Assembly (NCBI GenBank): GCA_036489755.1
Contig: DASXFD010000091.1
Span: 88,170 to 152,169 of the forward strand
Length of the DNA: 64,000 nt
Source: JABFXX01 sp036489755
GTDB lineage: Bacteria > Myxococcota_A > Polyangia > Haliangiales > Haliangiaceae
Direction: 5' to 3'
Part shown: one piece after another, positions 36,188-45,271 of the stretch
How the letters are laid out: each line of letters begins with the position of its first letter
How positions within the stretch are numbered: the first letter of the stretch is position 1
Made by a program: the position numbers and the translations under genes
The notes under the pieces: model-generated
Seen by the model: only the letters and a program-made list of their open reading frames with translations
The model's database searches: none
Told to the model about the DNA's origin: nothing

Positions 36188-38368
36188 GTGTTGCGGATTG
36201 CACTCGTGGTCGTGGGAGTAAGCGCGGGCTGCGCGACGCCTGCGCCGCCTGCACCCGCAACACCGGCGCGTGCGCAGGCGCCCGTCGCGAAACCCGACGA
36301 GCTCCCAGCCGCGGCGATGTGGGCGCCTCCGCCGCAGAAGCGCGAAGTCGTGCAAGGGATCACCACGACAAACGAGCTCGAGCTCATCGACGGCGGCGCG
36401 GCGCTGCTCGCGAGCGCCGGATCCTCGCTGTACGTCGTCGATCCGATCAAGCGCACCGTGGTCGCGTCGGCGGCGTTCGACAGCGAGCGCGTGCCCGATC
36501 GCGGCGGCACGCCGGTGCAAGGCGCGACGCGCGAGCAAGAGATCGAGTTGGCGATCTGGCGGTGGGATGCGGCGCATCGCAGCGTCGTCGGCGCGGTCTG
36601 CATCGGCGGCGACGGCGAGGTCGTGCGCGGCCTCGCCGTGTGGGCGCCGGGTCGCGAGCCGGTGCCGCGCCACCTGCCGGTCGACCACAAGCAGGAATGT
36701 CGGCCGCTCGCGGTCGCGCCGGATGCGTCGACCGTGATCGCTCGCACGGCGCCAAAAACCGCGCAGCTGTTCTCCTCGGCGAGCACGACCGCGCTCGGTG
36801 GGCCGATCGTGCTCGCGAACGATCCGCAGGTCGCCGCATTTTCGCCGGATGGCACATCGATCGCGATCGCGGGCGACGGCGTGATCGAGCTCTACGACGT
36901 CGCGTCGGGTCATCACGAGACGTTGCCCGCCGGCCGCGATCAGCACGTGCGAGGACTCGTGTTCGATCCCGTACGCCACGTGTTGCTATCGATCGGCGAC
37001 GTCGACCTGCTCGCGTGGAACCTCGCCGCAAAGACGTCGACCCGCATCGCGCCGGGCGCGGACGTCACCGATGGCGTGCGCGCCGCGGCGTTCAGCGGCG
37101 ACGGCAAGACGCTCGCCCTCGCACGCGCAACATCGCTCGCGATCGTCGATGGTGCGGCATTCACGCCGATCCGGTCCGTCGATGCGAGCAATGGCATCGT
37201 GCTCGCGCTGTCGCCGGATGGCAGCGTGCTCGCGGTCCAGACCTACCAAGACCTCGAGACGTTCGAGCTCCACGCGCGACCGCCGGCGACCGCCGCGATC
37301 GACGCGAGCTGGGTGGCGCAGCTCGCAGAGCTCCCCGTGCCGCCGGCGAAGCGCGAGCCCGACTTCACGCGCGACGCCGCCGTCGACGGGCGCGTGATGG
37401 CGAACGGCCACCCGGTCGCCGGCGCCGAGGTCCGACTCGAACCGAGCAATCAAGAGTGGCCGCGCGCGCGCAAGCTCGCGCCGCTGCGCACGCGAACGGC
37501 GGGCGACGGCAGCTATCACTTTCGCTCGGTCGCCCGGATCGATTGGGGCGTCACGATCCGCGCGCCCGGCCTGACGACCGCCGGGTTCTTGGCGCAGCTG
37601 CGCCAACAACCGGCCGTGCACGCGGCGACGTCGACGCTCGAACCCGCGATCACGATCCGCGGCACCGTGCTCGGCGCCAATGGCCGCCCCGCGGCGAACG
37701 CCGAAGTCGCGCTCGCGAGCGCATACGGCGTCGAGCCAGTTCTCTTGCCGGTCGCGCGCGATGGCACGTTCGTGCTCGATCACCTGCGGCACGACACGCG
37801 GAGCTACGGCGACGGCGACGGGTACACGTTCGCGGCGTGGCTGCCCGATGGATCGGTCGGCGTGACGACCGCGTTCGTCAAGACCACCACGCCCGTCAAA
37901 GCCGTCGTGAAGCTCCTGCGTCCCGATGACTCGCACGTCTCGCGCGTGCGCGTCATCGACGAGACCGACGCGCCGGTGAAAGGCGCGAGCGTCAACACCT
38001 CGATGGGCATGTTCGTGCACCGCACCGGCGCCGACGGGGTCTACACGTTCATCGGGCCGCTCGCGCCCGATCCCGTGGTCGCGGTCGACGGGCGCGGCGT
38101 CATGCAGCACGTCGAGTCGTCGGCTCCCGGCCTCGTCGTCGTGCGGATCCGGCGCAGCCCCGAATCGAGCTTGCTGCCGCTCGCGTGCATTCGCTATCGC
38201 GAGGCCGTGCAGCAAGTACAGCACTGCGATCGCGTTCCGGCGGCGACGCGCACGGCGCTCCAAGACGAGCTCGACCGTTCATCCGCCGCGTGGCAGAGCA
38301 CGTCGGGCGACGACTGCTCGATCTGGCTCGGCCAAGCGGAACGCCAGGCGAAGCGCTGCGCGAAGTAA
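36188..38368 (+). CDS. Secreted lipoprotein with beta-propeller and carboxypeptidase-regulatory-like domains
   Basis: The protein has 726 residues and starts at GTG 36188. The lipobox is VVVGVSAGCAT (Cys about 15), followed by an Ala/Pro linker. Residues about 55-360 show WD40/YVTN-like strands (LAVAPDASTVIA, AAFSPDGTSIAIAGDGVIELYDV, ALSPDGSVLAVQT), consistent with a propeller. Residues about 385-640 hold repeated regulatory-like beta sandwiches (VDGRVMANGHPVAGAEVRLE, IRGTVLGANGRPAANAEVAL, RVIDETDAPVKGASV). The C-terminus has four cysteines. No catalytic motif is seen; it is likely a surface sensor or binding protein. It is convergent with the 972-residue lipoprotein, 3 bp apart. Confidence 0.8.
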   Translation: MLRIALVVVGVSAGCATPAPPAPATPARAQAPVAKPDELPAAAMWAPPPQKREVVQGITTTNELELIDGGAALLASAGSSLYVVDPIKRTVVASAAFDSERVPDRGGTPVQGATREQEIELAIWRWDAAHRSVVGAVCIGGDGEVVRGLAVWAPGREPVPRHLPVDHKQECRPLAVAPDASTVIARTAPKTAQLFSSASTTALGGPIVLANDPQVAAFSPDGTSIAIAGDGVIELYDVASGHHETLPAGRDQHVRGLVFDPVRHVLLSIGDVDLLAWNLAAKTSTRIAPGADVTDGVRAAAFSGDGKTLALARATSLAIVDGAAFTPIRSVDASNGIVLALSPDGSVLAVQTYQDLETFELHARPPATAAIDASWVAQLAELPVPPAKREPDFTRDAAVDGRVMANGHPVAGAEVRLEPSNQEWPRARKLAPLRTRTAGDGSYHFRSVARIDWGVTIRAPGLTTAGFLAQLRQQPAVHAATSTLEPAITIRGTVLGANGRPAANAEVALASAYGVEPVLLPVARDGTFVLDHLRHDTRSYGDGDGYTFAAWLPDGSVGVTTAFVKTTTPVKAVVKLLRPDDSHVSRVRVIDETDAPVKGASVNTSMGMFVHRTGADGVYTFIGPLAPDPVVAVDGRGVMQHVESSAPGLVVVRIRRSPESSLLPLACIRYREAVQQVQHCDRVPAATRTALQDELDRSSAAWQSTSGDDCSIWLGQAERQAKRCAK

Positions 38369-38371
38369 TAG

Positions 38372-41290
38372 TCAGTGCACGCCGAGCGTGAGCCGCAGGT
38401 GCAGGCTGCGCTCGTCTTTCACGCCGGGCTCGACATCGAAGCTGGTCTCGACGCGCGTCCGCGAGATCGCCGCGAGCAAGCGCGCGATCGGCGAGCCCGC
38501 TACCGGCAGCTCCGGCCACGCCGGCGCGAACCGATTGCCTCGCATGGGATCGCGCGCACCGCCCGGGCCGAGCTCGAACATGCGGCCGTCGGCGGTGACC
38601 GGCACTGCGCCGAACACGTCGAGCGCGAGCGCGCGCAGCTTGTCGGGATGACCGGCGAGCTCCGGCGCGCCATACAACAGCGCCTCCGCGGTCATGCTCG
38701 ATCGCTCCGCAGCCTCGCGCGCGGGCTGCTCGAGCAGCCACGCACCGACGTGCCACAGCGGCCCCTCGGGCGCGCCCGCTTCGTCGAGCACGAGCTGCGG
38801 CGCGCCGGCGACCGAGCTGGTCGCGATGCTGCCGTCGATCAACGCGGAGACCTCGCGACGGATCGTCGGCAGGTCGAGCGAGACCACGAGCGCACGGCCG
38901 GCGAACGCGTAGTACAGCTCGAGCCCGTCGAACGTGTCGTCTTTGGCGGCGACGCGCACGATCGCGACGTCGTGCACGCGCTCGACCTCGCCCCAGCTCA
39001 GCACGTTCGGCACGGCATCTTCGGCGAGCTTGCGCAGCGCGATGATGAACAAGGCAGCGGCGGCGCGATCGCGGATGCCGACGGCGCCGTACACGGGAAA
39101 GTGATGCAGCAGCTCGCGCTCGCGGTCGCGCTCGCGGCCCGAAGCCACTGCGGGCGCTTGCGGGACGTCGTCTTCGGCGAGCGCTCCGACCGCGACCTGC
39201 GTGCGGTCCTCGACGCCGATCGCCGCCCAGTCGCCGAGCCACTTGAGGTCGGGCGCCTCGCGCAACAACATGCCGAGCCCGGAGCTGGCTTCGGCGATCG
39301 CGGTCTGGCCGAGGCTGATCACCGCGCGCGCGCCGGTTCCGAGTGGTCGCACCGCGATGCGTGCGTCGCCGACGATCTCCGACAGCTTGCGATAGTCGCT
39401 CGCGTCGATCAGCGGCAGCACGCGCATGTCGACCGCGAGCGTGTCGGCGGCGACCGCGATGCGAATCGCGATCGGATCGATGTAGCTCCGCCAGTAGCCT
39501 TCGTACGTCGACGCGAACCGCGCGTACGCATCGCGCTCGGCTTCGGTCACCGTGACAACCGGCGGCAGATCGATCAGCGGCGTCATCGCCGCGGGCGTGC
39601 CCCAGCTCGAGCGCGGGGCTTCGCCGGGCTGCCACGCGATCGCGGCCCCGTCGTGGTGCGCGAGATCGTCGCGACCGAGGAGCTTCGCATCGACGAGCTC
39701 GTTCGCCGACGCGGGCGAGCGGCCGTAGATCCAGCCGTAGAGCAGCGCCGCGAACGGCGGCGCCGACAGCTCCGCGAGCGCGATCTGGCGCCGCGCCTCG
39801 AGAATCTTCTGGCGCGGGCCGACCACCTCGGCGACGAGCTTGTCGCCGATGAACGCGAGCATGTCGGCAGGGACGTCGGCTCCGCGCGCGAGCGCGTACT
39901 GGAAATCGGGCTCCGCAGCGAGGCTCGCGTGATGCGCGCCGTGCGTGTCGAGCACGCGCTTGGTGGCCGCCAGGCTGTTCGAGACCAGCTCGACCGCACC
40001 GAGCTGCGCGCGATAACGATGGACCGCGCCGTCGTTCGAGCGCGCGACCGCGATCGTCGCCCCGTCGTACGCGATCGTGGTCGCGGCGATTCCGCCGTGC
40101 GCCGCGCCGTGCTTCGCGAGTGCCGCATCGAGCGTGGTGTCGAACAGCGCCTTGTTCTTGACCGCAAACAGCAACGTCAGATCGGTGCCTTCGCCGAGAT
40201 ACGGATCCGAGCCGACGATCGCGATCTGACCGACGACGCGGTCGCCGAACGTGCGCGCGAGCTGGCTGCGCTCGAGCCCGAGCTCGGTCTGATAGCGCTC
40301 CGACAGATCGCGCAGCTCCGAGCGCCCGGCGAGCAACGCGCCCATCGGCGATGCCCAGGTGTCGGCGTGATCGAGGATGTGAAACAGCGCGCTCGGCGTC
40401 GCGAACCGCGCGTAATAGAACTCCGCCGGCGTTTCGGTCGCGAGCGGCTCGGCCGGTGCAGCTCGACCGAGTGCGGCGCGCATCGCGGCCCACGGATGCG
40501 GTGACAGGGCAGGGCCGTGGATCGTCTCGATCGCGACGCTCGGTTTCGCGGTGCGCACGGTCGCGAACAGCTCGCGATCGGCTTGCAACGCCTCTTGCAG
40601 CGCGTCGATGCCGGTCGTGGTCTCCATCAAGCGTGCGAGCGAGTCGTGCGATGGACCGCCGAGCTGGTTCGCATCGACGCGCGCTTCACCGGCGAGTCGC
40701 AGCACGCGATTCGCGGCGAACGTGTGCCACGCATCTTGCGAGATCCCCCAGCCGCCGCCGTCGAGCTGGTTCGCGAGCCCGGTTGCCCACGCCGCGCGAA
40801 GCTTTGCGTCGTCGGGCACTGCCCCGGCCGCGGCCTGAAAGTGATAGCGGACGCCCGCGGGCTGACACGACGTTCGCGCGAATACGACGTCGCCCGCGAC
40901 CGGCTTGCCGGCCTGATCGGCCGGTCGCGCGATCACCACGTCGTCGTGCTGATCCGACAATTGCTCGCGGAGCACGCCATGGCCGCGCCCGCGTCCCGGG
41001 CCGAGGTCGACGAGCACGACGCCCTCGTTGCCGTTCGACGCCGCACACGGCGCGGTCAGATCGAGTCGCACGATCTCGAGGTCCTTGCCGAGCTGGTGCG
41101 AGATCATCCGCGCTTCGAGCGTGCCGCCGTCGGCGAGCGGCGTGCTGCCGGTGCGCAGGTGCGGCATCGGCGGATCGTTCGGATCCGGCTTCGCCGCCGG
41201 CGTCACGGTTGCGGGCGCGTTGGGATGTGGCGAGCACGCGATCGCAACGACCACGACGGCGCCCCACACGATTCCGGCTAGCTTGTGCAC
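38372..41290 (-). CDS. Large secreted lipoprotein, unknown function, 972 aa
   Basis: The lipobox is VVVAIACSP (Cys19), then a Pro/Ala linker (about 22-40). The body alternates helices and strands, with repeated elements such as AIVGSDPYLGEGTDLTLLFAVKNKALFDTTLDAAL. A similar second half (GLELYYAFAGRALVVSLD) suggests two copies of a domain found in DUF3352-like lipoproteins; that link is my impression only. There is no protease or hydrolase signature. Its start region overlaps the start side of the plus-strand frame opening at 41285, so ATG 41354 is the better start for that gene. Envelope-localised by prediction. Confidence 0.78.
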   Translation of the reverse strand: MHKLAGIVWGAVVVVAIACSPHPNAPATVTPAAKPDPNDPPMPHLRTGSTPLADGGTLEARMISHQLGKDLEIVRLDLTAPCAASNGNEGVVLVDLGPGRGRGHGVLREQLSDQHDDVVIARPADQAGKPVAGDVVFARTSCQPAGVRYHFQAAAGAVPDDAKLRAAWATGLANQLDGGGWGISQDAWHTFAANRVLRLAGEARVDANQLGGPSHDSLARLMETTTGIDALQEALQADRELFATVRTAKPSVAIETIHGPALSPHPWAAMRAALGRAAPAEPLATETPAEFYYARFATPSALFHILDHADTWASPMGALLAGRSELRDLSERYQTELGLERSQLARTFGDRVVGQIAIVGSDPYLGEGTDLTLLFAVKNKALFDTTLDAALAKHGAAHGGIAATTIAYDGATIAVARSNDGAVHRYRAQLGAVELVSNSLAATKRVLDTHGAHHASLAAEPDFQYALARGADVPADMLAFIGDKLVAEVVGPRQKILEARRQIALAELSAPPFAALLYGWIYGRSPASANELVDAKLLGRDDLAHHDGAAIAWQPGEAPRSSWGTPAAMTPLIDLPPVVTVTEAERDAYARFASTYEGYWRSYIDPIAIRIAVAADTLAVDMRVLPLIDASDYRKLSEIVGDARIAVRPLGTGARAVISLGQTAIAEASSGLGMLLREAPDLKWLGDWAAIGVEDRTQVAVGALAEDDVPQAPAVASGRERDRERELLHHFPVYGAVGIRDRAAAALFIIALRKLAEDAVPNVLSWGEVERVHDVAIVRVAAKDDTFDGLELYYAFAGRALVVSLDLPTIRREVSALIDGSIATSSVAGAPQLVLDEAGAPEGPLWHVGAWLLEQPAREAAERSSMTAEALLYGAPELAGHPDKLRALALDVFGAVPVTADGRMFELGPGGARDPMRGNRFAPAWPELPVAGSPIARLLAAISRTRVETSFDVEPGVKDERSLHLRLTLGVH

Positions 41291-41353
41291 GCGGCCAGTC
41301 TAGAGCCAATGTCCGTCGCGTGTGCGCGAGCGTTTCAGATTAGTCTGCGCTCG

Positions 41354-41884
41354 ATGACACTTACCGATCTTGCGTCTGTGGGAAGCTTCGTCAGCGGCTT
41401 TGCGGTACTGACCTCGATCATCTATCTCGCGCTTCAAGTTAGGCAGTCAGAGCGTAATCAACAAATCTCGATCAGACACAGTCGAGTGTCGCGCATCGTC
41501 GAGCTGGAGCTCGCGCTCGCGGATCCCGCCGTGGCGCCGGCCTGGCTGCACGGCTCCGAGAATCCTCAAAAGATCACGCAAACCGAGCTGAGTCAGTTCA
41601 CCAATCTTTGCCGTGCGTTCTTCTTTCATTTCGAAGACTCGTTCTATCAACGTGAAGAAGGGCTGTTGAACGACGCCGCGTTCGAGACCGTCGTTGCCGG
41701 CGCTCGACTGTTGGCGAGACGGCCGGGCGTGCGAGCCGCGTGGAAGCTCGCGCGGCCGAACTTCGGCGGACGGTTCCTCGAGTTCATGGACGGCGTGGTC
41801 GCCGATTCCGCCGCCGAGCCGGCCGTCGATCTCTCGGTCGATGCGTGGAAGACCGCGTTCGGGTCCGAAGCGTCGCGAAGCTGA
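41354..41884 (+). CDS. Single-helix membrane protein, unknown family
   Basis: The protein has 176 residues. ATG 41354 gives MTLTDLASVGSFVSGFAVLTSIIYLALQVRQSERNQQ, one hydrophobic helix (about 11-30) followed by a cytoplasmic helical region. Proteins with this N-terminal pattern are widespread in proteobacteria, with no assigned function to my knowledge. The region's codon choice is slightly more A/T-rich than its neighbours (for example in CTT, CGT and ATC mixtures), which could mean more recent acquisition. That is an impression, not a measurement. It ends 9 bp before the convergent MFS gene. Confidence 0.72.
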   Translation: MTLTDLASVGSFVSGFAVLTSIIYLALQVRQSERNQQISIRHSRVSRIVELELALADPAVAPAWLHGSENPQKITQTELSQFTNLCRAFFFHFEDSFYQREEGLLNDAAFETVVAGARLLARRPGVRAAWKLARPNFGGRFLEFMDGVVADSAAEPAVDLSVDAWKTAFGSEASRS

Positions 41885-41893
41885 CGCGGGCAG

Positions 41894-43048
41894 CTACGTT
41901 GCGCGCGGCTTCGCGGTCTCGCGGACCAGCGCTGCGAGCACCACGGCGATCGCGAGCGTGGCGACGAGCAGTAGCGCGCCGTGCGGCTGCACGAGCGGTA
42001 CGAGCACGACGACCGCGACCGCACCTGCGTTACCGGTGAGCATGAGCATGCCGGTGGCGAGGCCGGCGGCGGTCGCTCCGGCGAGCTCGACGCTCATCTC
42101 GAGCAACAACGCATATGCGGGCAAGAAGCAAAAGCCGAGCGCGGCACCGACCACGAGCACGGCGGGATAACTGTGCAGCGAGCACATCGGGATGGTCAGC
42201 GCGAGCGCGACGGCGGCGCAGCCGATCACGAACGGCTTGCGGCGGCGCAGCCGATCGGAGAGTGCTGGAATCACCGCCGCACCGACGATGCCGGCGACGA
42301 TCAGCACGCCACCGAGCACGCCCGCGGCGACGGCGTCGAGACCGTTCGGCGCGACCAGCTCCTCGAGCCAGGTCGTGAGGCCGTTGAAGTAGCCCAGGCC
42401 CAGGAACGAGATCCCGAGGACGAGCAGCAGATCGCGGGTCAGCAAGTCGCGCATGCGGCCGGCCGCGGTCGGCCCGGTGTCGGCGTGCTGCTCGCGGCAC
42501 ACGACGACGAACAACACACCGCTCGCCACCGCGATCGCCGCGAACACCGCCATCGCGCCGCTCATGCCGATCGCCGCGACGAGCGGCGGCGTACCCGCCA
42601 TCGCGCCCGCCATGCCGATGAACATGCCCATCGTCGCGACGCCGGTCGCGATCGCGCCTTGCTCGGCCGGGAACCAGTCGGAGACCAACTTCGACACACC
42701 GTTGACGACGAACGGCTGCGCCGCGGCGATGCCGAGCTGAGCGACGAGCACGGTCCAGAAGCTGCCGTCGGCCAGGCGCAGACACGCGAACGCGGCCTGT
42801 GCGATCGCGCCCGCGCCGACGACGACGCGATAGCCGCGTCGATCGATCAACGCGCCGGCGGGCAGCGACAGCACGACGTACAGCGCCGGGAACACCAAGA
42901 TCAGCGTCGACGCGAGCAGCTCGCTGACCTGATAACGCGCCTGGATCAGCGACAGCACCGGCGCGTAGTTCAGCCACAACATCTGGCTGACGCCGGCGAC
43001 CAGCGTGAACACCACGAGCACGGGCCAGCGACGCGATGAAGTCGGCAT
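41894..43048 (-). CDS. Major facilitator superfamily transporter
   Basis: The protein has 384 residues and about twelve hydrophobic helices. The MFS inter-helix 2-3 motif is present as LPAGALIDRRGYR, and a similar conserved loop in the second half reads PALSDRLRRRKPFVIG. The N-terminal LWLNYAPVLSLIQ resembles the FLVCR/MFS group of substrate-specific permeases. It moves a small solute across the inner membrane by proton or solute coupling, but the substrate cannot be deduced. ATG 43048. It follows the glycine-rich lipoprotein gene on the same strand, about 100 bp downstream of its stop at 43146. Confidence 0.9.
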   Translation of the reverse strand: MPTSSRRWPVLVVFTLVAGVSQMLWLNYAPVLSLIQARYQVSELLASTLILVFPALYVVLSLPAGALIDRRGYRVVVGAGAIAQAAFACLRLADGSFWTVLVAQLGIAAAQPFVVNGVSKLVSDWFPAEQGAIATGVATMGMFIGMAGAMAGTPPLVAAIGMSGAMAVFAAIAVASGVLFVVVCREQHADTGPTAAGRMRDLLTRDLLLVLGISFLGLGYFNGLTTWLEELVAPNGLDAVAAGVLGGVLIVAGIVGAAVIPALSDRLRRRKPFVIGCAAVALALTIPMCSLHSYPAVLVVGAALGFCFLPAYALLLEMSVELAGATAAGLATGMLMLTGNAGAVAVVVLVPLVQPHGALLLVATLAIAVVLAALVRETAKPRAT

Positions 43049-43145
43049 GGAGGGCGGAATGCCGTCGATGGTAGCCGGGGCGCGTTAAGGTCGGGCGGCG
43101 ATGCGTCGCGCGATCGTGTTCGCGTTCGCGTCGGTTTCCGGACGT

Positions 43146-44240
43146 CTAGCTCGGATTCGGGGACACCGCGCCCGAGATCGTCGGCGATGTCGAGATGATC
43201 TTCACGTAGCCCGCACCGCCACCGCCGCCACCGCCGCCGCCATTCGAGGTCGTCGCCTGAGCTCCCGGTTGTCCGATCGTCATGCCGACCGAGCCAGACC
43301 CGCCGGGGCCGCCGCCGTCGGGCGACCCAGGAGTGCCCGCAGCGGCGAAAATCGCGCTCATCGAGTCGCCGCCGTCGGCGCCCTCGTTCACGTTGCCGCC
43401 TCCGCCCGCGCCACCTCCGCCGTTGGCATCGACTTGCCCGGTGATCTTGACGGTTGGCGCATCGAGCCCGACCAGGCCGCCCGCGCCGCCGCCGCATCCA
43501 CCGCTCGGCCCGAGCCCGCCGTTGTCGCCGCCTGCGCCGGGGGCGAAGATCGAGCCACCGACGTCGATCGCGGTCCCGGCCAGGATCCAGATCGCGCCGC
43601 CGCCGTGTCCGCCGTTGCCGGCACCCGGGCCTGCGCCGCTGCTGCCCGGGCATCCGCCGCGCAACGACAGGCTTGCATACGAGGCGGCGTTCGCACCGCC
43701 GGTTCCGCCCGAGTCGTTGCCGCCGTTCCCTCCGACGCTGCCGAAACTTCCGCCGGCGCCGCCACCGGCACCCGTGGCATCCGCCGCGGGGACGCACGTT
43801 CCCGGATCCGCGGCCGCTCCAGCCGGTCCATTCGCGTAGCTGCCGGCATCGAGCGTGCCGGCGATCGAGACCGTGGTGCCCCCGACGAGCACGAGCGCGC
43901 GCGAGCCGGTGGCCGTCACCGTCGCGGTCGAATCCAACGTGATCGTCCCAGCGGACAAGATGCAGGCGTCGGGCCCGACCATGACGGTGCCGCACATCGG
44001 CGAGCTGTCCGTGTTGATCGACGTCATGGCCGCGAAGTGGATCATGCCGTCGAGCGGCTGCGCGAAGCACACGTTGACGGTTGCGTCGCCGAAACAGAGT
44101 TGAGCATCTGCATTCGCTCCGTCGCGGCCGCGGCCGTCGATGACGTTGTTCGAGCCCGCGTCGCCGGTCGTCGCGAGGCTCGGAAAGCCGCATCCGGCGA
44201 ACGCGAGCAACGCGACGGCCACGCGGCGCGCGCTCACCAT
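43146..44240 (-). CDS. Glycine-rich lipoprotein (paralogue of the 18437-19585 gene)
   Basis: The protein has 364 residues. The lipobox is ALLAFAGCGF (Cys about 17). Like its paralogue it has a Cys-paired beta domain (QLCFGDATVNVCFAQ; MCGTVMVGPDACILSAGTITL). A glycine-rich half with short strands follows (AIWILAGTAIDVGGSI, VGLDAPTVKITGQVDANGGGG). The order of segments matches the gene at 18437-19585, so the two are diverged duplicates. Its ATG overlaps the end of the 42-residue secreted-peptide frame at 44234. Function unknown; surface-exposed by prediction. Confidence 0.75.
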   Translation of the reverse strand: MVSARRVAVALLAFAGCGFPSLATTGDAGSNNVIDGRGRDGANADAQLCFGDATVNVCFAQPLDGMIHFAAMTSINTDSSPMCGTVMVGPDACILSAGTITLDSTATVTATGSRALVLVGGTTVSIAGTLDAGSYANGPAGAAADPGTCVPAADATGAGGGAGGSFGSVGGNGGNDSGGTGGANAASYASLSLRGGCPGSSGAGPGAGNGGHGGGAIWILAGTAIDVGGSIFAPGAGGDNGGLGPSGGCGGGAGGLVGLDAPTVKITGQVDANGGGGAGGGGNVNEGADGGDSMSAIFAAAGTPGSPDGGGPGGSGSVGMTIGQPGAQATTSNGGGGGGGGGAGYVKIISTSPTISGAVSPNPS

Positions 44241-44362
44241 GCCCCCGAGATCGCGCCCTGGTCAACGCGCGCTTCGGCTTGCGCGGCAGGACTTGCCCAT
44301 GCCGCGGTCGTGCCGACGAGCACGACCACGGACAGCACGCCGATCCAGCGAGTCCCGATCAT
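44234..44362 (-). CDS. Possible 42-aa secreted peptide
   Basis: A short frame from ATG 44362 encodes MIGTRWIGVLSVVVLVGTTAAWA, a textbook signal peptide, then about 20 charged and small residues ending ISGAW. The TGA (44236-44234) lies 1 bp inside the ATG region of the glycine-rich lipoprotein, an overlap that suggests coupling. There is no clear ribosome site upstream. It could be a genuine small secreted protein or a chance frame; the signal peptide and overlap tip the balance towards real. Confidence 0.4.
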   Translation of the reverse strand: MIGTRWIGVLSVVVLVGTTAAWASPAAQAEARVDQGAISGAW

Positions 44363-44406
44363 CGCGAGGTGAATCCATGTTCGCCCCGCATCACAATGGA
44401 ATCAAG

Positions 44407-45147
44407 TCAGTTCCCCCACGCGAAACCGACACGCAGCTCGAGTGAGCGATCCGCCCACCGCTCGGGCGGCGTCGCCTCGGTGCATGGCGCGCTGCAGGTC
44501 GCGGCCGCGTCGTCGAGGTCGCTGCGCGCCGCGACTTGCACGCGCAGCGCGACGTACATCTCGTGCCGTCGGTGCAACGAGCTCGCAAACCCGACCTGCG
44601 AGCCGAGGCTGATGCCGAAGTACGGCCGCGCGAGCAGGCCACCGCGATCCCAGCGCGTGAATTCCTCGCCGCCGTCGCCCTGCAACCACAAGTCGCCGAG
44701 CACGCCGCCGCCGCTCGCACCGTGCAAGATCGAATAGCGGCCGGCCAGCCCGACGCGATGCACGAGACCATCGGTATCGACGAACGTCGGCTGCGCGCTG
44801 GTCGCGAGCGCGGTCGACGTCGAGCCCGGGTAGTGCTCGGCCGTCAGCGTGTACGTTGCGAGCGCGACGAGACGGCCGATCGCGAGGCCGCCGCCGAGCG
44901 TCACGCTCGGCCACGATGACACGTGCGTGCCGTCGACCACGGCACTCGTGAGGTTGTTGCCGATCGCGACCTCGCCTTGCCAACGCAGCGCGCGCTCGTC
45001 GAGCACGAGCTCGGGTGCGGGCGCGTCGGCTTGCGGCGTGCACGCGACGGGCGAGTCGTCGTCGCTGGCTTGCGCGACTGCGGCGTCGGGACTGGCGATG
45101 GCAGGTGCGGACGATACGAGGACCGCGAACGCGATGGACGAGCGCAT
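44407..45147 (-). CDS. Predicted outer-membrane beta-barrel protein
   Basis: The protein has 246 residues. The signal peptide MRSSIAFAVLVSSAPAIASP is cleaved at about residue 19. Alternating hydrophobic/polar strands ending in aromatic residues follow (GEVAIGNNLTSAV, GGGLAIGRLVALATYTLTAEHY, LLARPYFGISLGSQVGFASSL, YVALRVQVAARS). The last segment LELRVGFAWGN ends in a strand typical of barrel C-termini. No catalytic motif is seen. It is the first of three same-strand genes reaching the glycine-rich lipoprotein (42-aa peptide, lipoprotein), though a 45-bp gap follows it. Barrel assignment is inferred from strand pattern. Confidence 0.7.
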   Translation of the reverse strand: MRSSIAFAVLVSSAPAIASPDAAVAQASDDDSPVACTPQADAPAPELVLDERALRWQGEVAIGNNLTSAVVDGTHVSSWPSVTLGGGLAIGRLVALATYTLTAEHYPGSTSTALATSAQPTFVDTDGLVHRVGLAGRYSILHGASGGGVLGDLWLQGDGGEEFTRWDRGGLLARPYFGISLGSQVGFASSLHRRHEMYVALRVQVAARSDLDDAAATCSAPCTEATPPERWADRSLELRVGFAWGN

Positions 45148-45271
45148 CCTTCGGAAATAGCCGCCCGGACCTCGCGATTCACATTAGGTTCGTGTTGCGC
45201 GTATTAAGTGTGAGCTAACGAGTGGCGGCCTTGGGGTGCATGGAGCGCACGCATCGCATCGTTGTCGCTCG

